This document shows positions 17,272-24,900 of a DNA stretch of 64,000 bases, one piece after another. Position 1 is the first letter of the stretch; each line of letters starts with the position of its first letter. The notes under the pieces are model-generated. The model was not told the DNA's origin. It saw only the letters and a program-made list of their open reading frames with translations, and did no database searches. This stretch comes from Corynebacterium testudinoris (GTDB taxonomy: Bacteria; Actinomycetota; Actinomycetes; Mycobacteriales; Mycobacteriaceae), in contig NZ_CP011545.1 in the NCBI RefSeq assembly GCF_001021045.1, positions 2,170,001 to 2,234,000 of the forward strand. Reading direction: 5' to 3'. A program made the translations under genes and the position numbers.

Positions 17272-18597
17272 TTACTTCAGCGCGGCCTGTTCGGCTGCCC
17301 AAGAGTCACGGAAGGTCTCAACGACCTGGTTCCAGTCCAGGTTGCCGGTGGCGTACTGCGCCAAGGCCTGGCCGAAATCGTTCTTGAACTGCTGGGACGG
17401 GAAGTACTGGAAGTCCCACGGAATGGCGGTCTTAGTCGAATCGGTCATGTTCGCCGCGATCTCCTTGGCCAAAGGATCGTCCGGAGTGTCGGCGACAGTG
17501 AAGCCGTCGAACGGAGCGATAAAGCCGAGATCGCTGACGACCAGTGCGCGGCCCTCGTCGGTAGTAAACAGCCAGTTGACGAAATCACGGGAGGCTTGCT
17601 GATCCAGCTCGGAGGCCTTAGCGTTGACCGCCAGGTAGTTCTCGGTGCCAATCGCCAAGCCCTGAGAAGCCTCATTGGGCAGGCCCATGTACATCGGCAG
17701 GTACTTGATCTTGTCCTTCTTGACCACGTTGCCGTTGACGTCGCTGATCTGGCTCCACGCCCAGTTACCGTTTTGGACCATCGCAGCCTGGCCGAGCGCG
17801 AACTCCGCCATCGAATCGGACACAGCCTTCGACGGGGTGAGAGTGCGCGGGACGGTGGAGTTGTCGAGGTACAGATCGAAGAGGTTCTTAAACTCCGCGT
17901 TGTACTTGAACTCCAGCTCCGCCGGGCGGTTATCGCCGAGATCGACGAACTCCTGGTGCACGGGCAGGTTGGCCAGGTGGGTCTGCCAACGCCAGTCTTC
18001 GCCCGAAGCCAAAGAGGTGGAGGCGAACACGCCGTTGATGCCCAACTCGTCGGCCTTGGACTGCATGTCCTCAGCGACGGCCTTGAGCTCGGTGAAGCTG
18101 TCGACCTCATTCAAGGAGCCGACGGGCGCGCCGGGGAGCGCGAAGTAGTTGTCGAAGATCTCCTCGTTGTAAATGATGCCGTAGCCCTCGACGGCGAACG
18201 GCAAGCCGTAGATCTTGCCGTCCTCGCCCTTCAGTGGATCAATGTCCGCGTTGAGCGCCTTGGTGGCGTCGAGGTCAGTGATGTCAGCGGCGTAGCTCTG
18301 CCAGGTTTGCAGGCCAACGGGGCCGTTGATCTGGAAGAGGGTGGGGGCATCGGACTTGGCGACCTCGGACTTCAAGGTCTGCTCGTAGGTGCCCGAGGCA
18401 GCGGTGACGACCTTGACGGGGACGCCGGTTTCCTCCGTGTACTTCTTGGCGATGGCCTGGTAGGCGGCGTCCTGTTCCGGCTTGAAATTGAGGAAGTAGA
18501 CGTCCGCGGTGTCTTCACTGGAGCCGCAGGCCACAAGCGCCGAAGCGGCGAGGACGCTGGCCCCGAGGGTGCCTAAAAGGCGGGAAAACTTACTCAT
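17272..18597 (-). CDS. Carbohydrate ABC transporter substrate-binding lipoprotein
   Basis: A 441-residue family 1 extracellular solute-binding protein. It has a lipoprotein signal with lipobox LVAC and Cys24, then ADVYFLNFKPEQDAAYQAIAKKYTEETGVPVKVVTAASGTYEQTLKSEVAKSDAPTLFQI and later GQAAMVQNGNWAWSQI, typical of oligosaccharide (MsmE/CUT1) binders. The close DUF624 gene fits an oligosaccharide transporter, but the sugar is unknown. The ATG at 18597 is preferred because AGGGAG is nine bases upstream; an ATG two codons earlier is too close to it. Confidence 0.9.
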   Translation of the reverse strand: MSKFSRLLGTLGASVLAASALVACGSSEDTADVYFLNFKPEQDAAYQAIAKKYTEETGVPVKVVTAASGTYEQTLKSEVAKSDAPTLFQINGPVGLQTWQSYAADITDLDATKALNADIDPLKGEDGKIYGLPFAVEGYGIIYNEEIFDNYFALPGAPVGSLNEVDSFTELKAVAEDMQSKADELGINGVFASTSLASGEDWRWQTHLANLPVHQEFVDLGDNRPAELEFKYNAEFKNLFDLYLDNSTVPRTLTPSKAVSDSMAEFALGQAAMVQNGNWAWSQISDVNGNVVKKDKIKYLPMYMGLPNEASQGLAIGTENYLAVNAKASELDQQASRDFVNWLFTTDEGRALVVSDLGFIAPFDGFTVADTPDDPLAKEIAANMTDSTKTAIPWDFQYFPSQQFKNDFGQALAQYATGNLDWNQVVETFRDSWAAEQAALK

Positions 18598-18762
18598 ACT
18601 CATGATCTCCCTTGGAGGTGCTAAATGTGACGAACTTAAAAACACAAATGGTGTGAGTTGACAGTCACAACCTTACGCCAAGTTGTTCAATTACCAAATT
18701 TCCGATCAACAGGAAGATGAACAGGAAGTAGAGCTGGTTCTCGGAGGTGCTTGGGCTCATGC

Positions 18763-18780
18763 TATCTTGAGGCCAAGATA
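18763..18780. promoter_or_regulatory. Interrupted palindrome in transporter control region
   Basis: TATCTTGAGGCCAAGATA: 7-bp arms around a 4-base centre. It lies in the 298-bp divergent region between the binding-protein and ATPase genes, 116 bp upstream of the ATPase start. It could be an operator for a sugar regulator. No regulator gene is linked. The rest of this gap shows no gene. Confidence 0.5.
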
Positions 18781-18895
18781 AGTCACAGAACGCCTGCCAC
18801 TTGTCGTAGGTCACAACCCGTCTGGCCTGAAGTCCCTTACCCACCTCTCACTACGGATCGTTCGGCGCGTACCCGCCGATGGAGGCATCACTTTT

Positions 18896-20041
18896 ATGGG
18901 CAACGTCACGTTCAACAACGCCACCCGCCACTTCCCTGGCAACGACCGGCCCTCGGTCGACAAACTCAATCTAGAAATCGCCGAAGGCGAATTCCTCGTC
19001 GTCGTCGGCCCATCCGGCTGCGGCAAGTCCACCGCCCTGCGCATGCTCGCGGGCCTGGAAGAAATCAACTCCGGCAGCATCCACATCGGCGGCAAAGACG
19101 TCACCAACGTCGCACCCAAAGACCGCGATATCGCCATGGTCTTCCAGAACTACGCCCTCTACCCGCACATGACCGTCCGGGAAAACATGGGCTTCGCGCT
19201 CAAGATCGCGAAAAAGCCGCAGGCGGAGATCGACCAGCTGGTCGAAGCGGCCGCCCGCAGCCTCGACCTGCTCCCCTACCTCGACCGCAAGCCCAAAGCC
19301 CTATCCGGTGGCCAGCGCCAGCGTGTCGCCATGGGTCGCGCCATCGTCCGCCGCCCCCAGGTCTTCCTCATGGACGAACCACTGTCCAACCTCGACGCCA
19401 AGCTGCGCGTGCAGACCCGAACCCAGATCGCCTCGCTGCAGCGGGAGCTCGGCGTGACCACCCTGTATGTCACCCACGACCAGACCGAGGCCCTGACCAT
19501 GGGCGATCGCATCGCGGTCCTCAAAGACGGCGTGCTGCAGCAGGTCGGTACCCCACGGGAGATGTATGAGACCCCGGCCAACGAGTTCGTCGCCGGGTTC
19601 ATCGGCTCCCCTGCCATGAACCTCGGCACCTTCGCCGTCACCCCGGACGGCACCGCCACCCTAGGTGCCGCGACGGTGCACATCCCGGCCGCCACCCGGG
19701 AGGCGATGCGCGCGGAAGACAACGGCCAAGTCATTATCGGATTCCGCCCCGAAGCCCTCGACATCGTGCCCGAATCGGAAGCCCAGACCGGCACCATCCC
19801 CGTCGAAGTCATCCTGGTCGAGGAGCTCGGATCTGATTCCTACATCTACGGCCGACTAGTCGGCGGCGGCGATCTAGGTTCGGGCACGAAGTCGAACCCG
19901 GACGAGGTAGAAACCAACCAGATCGTCATTCGCGCGCAGCCGAACCTGGCGCCCGCACCGGGCTCAGTCGTGCACATCCGCGTCCACGACGGCGCCCTGC
20001 ACGCATTCTCGGCGTCGACAGGCGAGCGCCTGCCGTCCTAG
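18896..20041 (+). CDS. Carbohydrate ABC transporter ATPase (MsmK/UgpC/MalK type)
   Basis: A 381-residue CUT1 ATPase energising sugar import. Walker A is GPSGCGKST (about residues 38-46), Q-loop MVFQNYALYPHMTV, signature LSGGQRQRVAMGRAIV and Walker B VFLMDEPLSNLD, followed by the switch His in THDQTEA. The C-terminal ~140 residues form the OB-type regulatory domain (GFRPEALDIV). It is transcribed divergently from the binding protein and permeases and probably serves them; such ATPases can be shared by several importers. GGAGG lies 11 bases before the ATG. Confidence 0.95.
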   Translation: MGNVTFNNATRHFPGNDRPSVDKLNLEIAEGEFLVVVGPSGCGKSTALRMLAGLEEINSGSIHIGGKDVTNVAPKDRDIAMVFQNYALYPHMTVRENMGFALKIAKKPQAEIDQLVEAAARSLDLLPYLDRKPKALSGGQRQRVAMGRAIVRRPQVFLMDEPLSNLDAKLRVQTRTQIASLQRELGVTTLYVTHDQTEALTMGDRIAVLKDGVLQQVGTPREMYETPANEFVAGFIGSPAMNLGTFAVTPDGTATLGAATVHIPAATREAMRAEDNGQVIIGFRPEALDIVPESEAQTGTIPVEVILVEELGSDSYIYGRLVGGGDLGSGTKSNPDEVETNQIVIRAQPNLAPAPGSVVHIRVHDGALHAFSASTGERLPS

Positions 20042-20056
20042 GAGAAATACACCGAG

Positions 20057-20098
20057 CAACGAGGTCGATCAGGGTTGAGTCCCCGATCGACCTCGTTG
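20057..20098 (+). terminator. Hairpin after sugar ATPase gene
   Basis: A perfect 14-bp stem: CAACGAGGTCGATC (20057-20070) with GATCGACCTCGTTG (20085-20098) and a 14-base loop, 15 bp after the ATPase stop. No long T-run follows. Confidence 0.7.
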
Positions 20099-20107
20099 AG
20101 CTTGCCC

Positions 20108-20207
20108 AGACTGCCGGACCCACTCGTTAGCTGCCTCAGCACCGCGTTCCTGGCACAGCGCTGCGAGGAACGCGCCCGGGTGGACGATAGCGACGCGGGC
20201 GGAGACA
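20108..20207 (-). pseudogene. Remnant of a divergent type I fas gene (KS C-terminus)
   Basis: About 99 bases align without gaps to fas at 22148-22246, with roughly 75 matches. On the minus strand they read VSARVAIVHPGAFLAALCQERG, against VSALVAIVHPGAFFEALRQERG near the end of the intact FAS ketosynthase. Both sides are truncated, so it is not functional. The divergence suggests a second, FasB-like synthase gene rather than a copy of the intact one. Confidence 0.75.
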
Positions 20208-20321
20208 TCCCTGCTCAACTATGCCGTTCGCGACGAATCCCACGTCGAAGCCCGCTTCGAGTCCATCGTCGCCGAGATCAAGCGAATGCTCGGGGCGTAC
20301 CTCTTCGCGGTGGCCACCAAC
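20208..20321 (+). pseudogene. Remnant of a fasR-like 3' end
   Basis: 114 bases align without gaps to the last 38 sense codons of fasR (14732-14845), with about 15 mismatches. They read SLLNYAVRDESHVEARFESIVAEIKRMLGAYLFAVATN. The stop codon is lost. It is joined directly to the fas remnant on its left. The bases from 20322 to 20378 show no gene. Confidence 0.8.
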
Positions 20322-20378
20322 AAACTAATTTGCAGAAAGTACTTGCCAGAGTGGAAAGTTGTTTCTATAGTTAGGGCT

Positions 20379-20813
20379 ATGGAACCCCACACCCCCGACA
20401 ACGCCCGCATCCTCCTCGACTACGCCAACACCACAACCCGCCACGCCGCCGGCGTCTCACTCGCCTGGCTCTGCTACATCGCCCTCTGCGCCGGTGGCGC
20501 CATCGCCGCCATCGGCCTCGCCTACGCCAACGTCACCGACTCGACCCCTGCCCCCGCTTGGATCGCCGGCAGCCTATGGGTCGGCATCGGCGTCGCGTTC
20601 ACCGCCGGAGCCACCGCCCTGTCCCCGCCCACCCGCCGCGGCTTCAACACCCGGTGGACCGTCATGATCGGCGTCTGGGTCGTCCTATGGGCCGTGGTCT
20701 CCTTCCTCAACTCATCGTTCACCCTCGGCCACGGCATCGCCCTGGCAGCCGGATTCATGGCCGTCGCCGTCCTCGGCCCCATTTGGGACATTGTCGCGGT
20801 GAACAAGAAGTGA
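20379..20813 (+). CDS. Small integral membrane protein (unknown), paired with regulator
   Basis: A 144-residue protein with four hydrophobic helices at about residues 24-47, 56-78, 92-110 and 117-136, and a short cytoplasmic start MEPHTPDNARILLDYANTTTRH. The family is not firmly recognised; it resembles small membrane partners of ArsR/MarR-like regulators. Its TGA overlaps the GTG of the next gene (GTGA), so the pair is one transcription/translation unit. The ATG at 20379 is chosen because the upstream in-frame sequence is the fasR remnant. Confidence 0.7.
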   Translation: MEPHTPDNARILLDYANTTTRHAAGVSLAWLCYIALCAGGAIAAIGLAYANVTDSTPAPAWIAGSLWVGIGVAFTAGATALSPPTRRGFNTRWTVMIGVWVVLWAVVSFLNSSFTLGHGIALAAGFMAVAVLGPIWDIVAVNKK

Positions 20814-21100
20814 CCCACCCACGCGCCCAGCTCAACCCCGCCTTCACCAACCCCCTGCGCTTCTCCCTCATGGCCACCCTCGCGGGCGTCACCGAGATCT
20901 CCTTCAAGCAAGCCCGCGAGTACCTTCAGACCACCGACTCCACCCTCTCCAAGCACGCATCCGCACTCGAAGAACTTGGTTACGTCGCCGTGAAGAAATC
21001 CTTCATTGGCAAGAAACCCACCACCCGGCTGGCAATGTCTAAACAGGGCGAACGTGCCTGGCAGGATCACCTCGCCGCTCTTCGCGCCATCGCCCTCTAA
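20810..21100 (+). CDS. Winged-helix transcriptional regulator (HTH_34/MarR-like)
   Basis: A 96-residue stand-alone winged helix: LNPAFTNPLRFSLMATLAGVTEISFKQAREYLQTTDSTLSKHASALEELGYVAVKKSFIGKKPTTRLAMSKQG. Recognition helix and wing are visible. This small class is often encoded next to a membrane protein it controls. The GTG at 20810 overlaps the stop of the membrane protein gene. The gene converges with acpS, the stops overlapping at 21097-21100. Confidence 0.85.
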   Translation: MTHPRAQLNPAFTNPLRFSLMATLAGVTEISFKQAREYLQTTDSTLSKHASALEELGYVAVKKSFIGKKPTTRLAMSKQGERAWQDHLAALRAIAL

Positions 21101-21498
21101 TCAGTCAGCACCAGGCACGTTGCTGTCGCATAGTCACCATCATGGCTAATCGACAAACTGGTCCGTATCTCCCCGATACTGCCCCGCACAGCGTCCGCCA
21201 CCACACCCCGCGTATCGACGTCCACCCGTCCCCAACGGTCCGGCCGAATCTCAATCTCGCGGAAGTCCACGGCCTCCGGCGACATCGCCGGGGGCCTTCC
21301 ATACAAGGCCTGCGACCAGGCCTTAATGAAGGCCTCCTTCGCAGCCCACCGCCCCGCCAAATGTAGCCCCCGATCAGGCCGATTGTCCGCTACCCGCAGC
21401 TCCAACGCGCTAAACACATTCTCGAAGCTCGATCCCGGCATTGCCAGCTGCTCCCGAAACCCAGGCACATGAACGATATCGACCCCAACGTTGTACAT
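21097..21498 (-). CDS. acpS: Holo-ACP synthase for type I FAS
   Basis: A 133-residue 4'-phosphopantetheinyl transferase that activates the ACP domain of FAS. The conserved elements are GVDIVHVPGF at the N-terminus (Mg-binding Asp), GLHLAGRWAAKEAFIKAW (conserved Glu/Lys) and SLSISHDGDYATATCLV at the end. The size is that of actinobacterial FAS-I-associated AcpS. It lies downstream of fas on the same strand, separated by a tandem repeat array. The start is ATG 21498; ATG 21507 is an alternative. Confidence 0.93.
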   Translation of the reverse strand: MYNVGVDIVHVPGFREQLAMPGSSFENVFSALELRVADNRPDRGLHLAGRWAAKEAFIKAWSQALYGRPPAMSPEAVDFREIEIRPDRWGRVDVDTRGVVADAVRGSIGEIRTSLSISHDGDYATATCLVLTD

Positions 21499-21534
21499 GC
21501 CCACCATCGTCCCACACCCCCTCCCACTTTCGAG

Positions 21535-21882
21535 GGTTCCTGGTGACCCAAACACCAATCCCAGCCTGCTTCCTCGCCAGCGTCACCACGAACCCTCAAA
21601 GAAGTTGGCACCGCCCTGGAACTCAGGGTTCCTGGTGACCTAAGCAACCAAACGCGGCGCATCCGACCGCTACCGTCACCACGAACCCCAAATTAGGTTA
21701 GTGCCGCCCCGAAACTCAGGGTTCCTGGTGACGCAAGCACCCAACACGGCCCATCCGACCGCTAGCGTCACCACGAACCCCAAATGGAGTTGGTGCCGCC
21801 CGGAAACTCACGGTTCGTGGTGACCTAAACGCCAAACCCGGCCGGATCCCCCGCCAGCGTCACCACGAACCCCAAAGAGGCA
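21535..21882. repeat. Tandem array of ~92-bp intergenic repeats (array 1, four units)
   Basis: Four units begin with GGTTC at 21535, 21627, 21720 and 21812 (period 92-93). Each opens with GGTTCCTGGTGAC or GGTTCGTGGTGAC and contains, about 50-60 bases later, the inverse GTCACCACGAACC, so each unit can fold as a hairpin; the centres vary. It fills the gap between fas and acpS. The same period and ends recur in the six-unit array at 38678-39215. Confidence 0.9.
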
Positions 21883-21893
21883 ACAACGCAATG

Positions 21894-21928
21894 GCCCCCT
21901 GCACATCCGGGAAGGATGGGCAGGGGGC
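21894..21928 (-). terminator. Hairpin terminator downstream of fas
   Basis: GCCCCCTGC (21894-21902) pairs with GCAGGGGGC (21920-21928), 18 bp beyond the fas stop on the minus strand. A strong GC stem; the T-run is weak. Confidence 0.7.
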
Positions 21929-21946
21929 GGGCGTCGGAAAGCGAAC

Positions 21947-24900
21947 TTAAGCGTCGATTTCCTGGCCGGTGCGGAGGACGCCGTCGATAAGGCGGGCGTC
22001 GTGGTCCAGTAGGACCGCGGCCTCGCGGGCCTTGACGGAGTCGCCGGTTCCGCCGAGGTTGCGGTCGGCGGGGCGCTCGAAGAGCGGCGCGCCACCGTAC
22101 ATGCCGTCGACGATGCGACGCAGGCCGGCTTCCTCGCGGGCGATGGACTGGGCCCACCAGTCATCGCCTGCCTCATGCCCGCGTTCCTGGCGCAGGGCCT
22201 CGAAGAAGGCGCCCGGGTGGACGATCGCGACGAGAGCGGAGACGTGGCCGAAACCGAGCGAAGTGACCAGGCCGGCCTTCGGCGGGCACTGGCGCAGGTT
22301 GAGCGGTTTGCGCAGCCAGACGAGGTGTTCGTGCTGTGCGAGGACAGGGTCCACGCAGTCGAGGGACATGTTCGCCGGGACCTGGCCGGAGCGCAGGACC
22401 TGGGTGAGGCCGATCATCTGGAAGGCTGCGGCGCCGCCCTTGGCGTGGCCGGTGAGGGTCTTCTGGGAGATGATGTACAGCGGGTTGCCGTCGGCGCGGC
22501 CGATGGAGGCGGCGATGCGTTCGTGCAGGTCGGACTCGTTGGGGTCGTTGGCTGCGGTGGAAGTGTCGTGCTTGGAGATGATCGACACTTCGTCGGCAGT
22601 CACGCCGACCTGGGCGAGCGAGCGGGCGAGGCGGGAGTTGACGCCACCGCGGGCGGCTCCCAAAGCGCCGAGCCCCGGGGCCGGGATCGAGGTGTGGGCG
22701 CCGTCGGCGAAGGACTCGGCGAAGGCGACCACGCCGAGGACCGGGAGGCCCAGGTCGGCGGCGACGGATCCGCGGGCGAGGAGCAGGGTGCCGCCGCCTT
22801 CGGACTCGATGAAGCCGCCGCGGCGTCGGTCGTTGGCGCGGGAGAAGTAGCGGTGCTCGATGCCCTTGGCAGCCATTTCCCCGGAGGGCGCGGTGGCGGC
22901 CATGTCGCCGAAGCCGGTGATGCCTTCGATGGAGAGGTCGTCGAGGCCGCCGGCGACGACGAAGTCGGCTTTGCCGAGTTGGATTTTGTCCACGCCTTCT
23001 TCGACGGAGACGGCGGCGGTGGCGCAGGCGGCGACGGGGTGGATCATCTGGCCGTAGCCACCGACGTAGGACTGCATGACGTGCGCGGCAACGACGTTGG
23101 GCAGGGCTTCTTGCAGGATGTCGTTGGCGCGGGGTTCGGCGAGCAGGCCGTCGATGTAGAGGGAGCGCATGGATTCGACGCCGCCCATGCCGGTGCCTTG
23201 GGTGGAGGAGACGCGGGCGGGGTGGACGTCGCGGAGTAGTTCCGCGGGGGAGAATCCGGAGGAGAGGAAGGCGTCGATGGTGCAGACGAGGTTCCACAGT
23301 GCGAGGCGGTCGAGGTTGTCGATCATGTCGGCGGGGATGCCGTAGACGGAGGGGTCGAAGCCTTCGGGGATTTGGCCGCCGACGAAGCGTGACATGGTGA
23401 TGCGGCGCGGGACGCGGACGGCGGATCCGGCGTGGCGGGTGACGGTCCACTCGCCGGTTTCGTCGTCGTAGCGGGCGGAGGTGTGGTCGGGTTCGGAGTC
23501 GACGTAGGTCTTGGCTTCGTCCTTGGTGGCCACGGCGAAGGATAGGTCGTTGTCTAGGTAGACGGTGGTCAGTTCGGGTGCGAGGTTGTCCACCATGAAG
23601 AAGTCGTCGTGGTAGCGGCGGACGCCGACGCGGGCGAGGACCTCGTCGTGGTAGCGGTCGAAGATGTCGGCTTCTTCGAGTTCGTTGTCGTCGGCGTCGT
23701 ACCAGGCGCCGTCCCAGGTGATCAGGCCCATGGTCCAGGCGAGTTCGATGACGCCGGCGGCGGTGAGGTCGCCGGTGAGTTCGGCGTCGAAGCGGGTGCG
23801 GGCGGAGCCGTAGGGGCTCATTTCGCCGGCGCCGACGATGACGACCATGTCGTCGAGTTTTTGGGTCACGCCGTCGAAGTTGGGGTTGGTCCAGTCGAAG
23901 CGTTGGTACGGTGTCGGCAGGGCGCGTAGGGTGCGCGGTTCTTCGTGCTTATCGACGCCCCCAGCCTCAGCCTCCGCCTCAGCGGCTGCCTCCCGCGCCA
24001 GCTCGGCGATGTTGACGTCGGACTCTCCGAGTCCGCCGGTGTAGTCGACGATGATGGGGGCGTTGGCGGCCTCCTGTCGGGCTTCCGGGGTGATCTGGGA
24101 GAGGAGGAGTTCGGCCATCTCTTCGGTGGAGAAGGTCTGCACGCCTTTGGCTTCGATGGCGTCGACGAGCGGGTCGTTGCCGCCCATGAGGCCGGTGCCG
24201 CGGACCCAGCCGATGAAGGCGTGGACGAGGCTGGTGCGATCACCCCAGACGGGCTCGGCTGTCCAGCGGGTGACCAGGGCGTCGAGGGCGGCTTTGGATT
24301 CGCCGTAGGCGCCGTCGCCGCCGAAGCGGCCGCGGTTGGGCGAGCCGGGGAGGACGACGTGGAGGCGTGTGCCCACGTTGGTGTCGGTGCCGAGCTCGGA
24401 CAGTCCGGCGATGAGGCGTTCGACGGCCCACAGGAGCAGGCGCATTTGGGATTCGGCTTGGGGGCCGGAGTCGGCGAGCGAGCCCATGACGCGGGGGGCG
24501 GCGAAGGGGAAGAGCAGCGTCGGGACAAGGCCCTTCTTGAGCACCTTCTTCTGCCCGTTGACGGTGGCGGTCTGTTCGGTTCCGATCCACTCGATGATGT
24601 CATCGAGGTCGCCGAAGGAGTTGAGGTTGGCGGGGATGACCCACAGGGCGGCAGTACCGCGGGCGGCGGAGGCGTAGAGGGACTTGTAGTACTCGACGCG
24701 CGAGTGCGACAGGTTGGAGGTGGTGACCACGACGGTCGCTCCCCCGGCCAGCAGGTCTTCGACCACGGCGGCGGCGATGGAGTTCGGGGAGGCGCCGGTG
24801 ACCACGGCGACGTCCGCGGAGTAGGCCAGGGCCTGCTCGTCGCGGGCCTGTGCGGCCAGTCCGTCGAGTCCGAGGTAGCTGGCTTGCTTGGCGACGGCCT

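Noticed and set aside
14852..20041. Glycerol-3-phosphate (Ugp) transporter
   Set aside because: The ATPase resembles UgpC, but the binding protein and the DUF624 gene fit an oligosaccharide importer better; no glycerophosphodiesterase is nearby.
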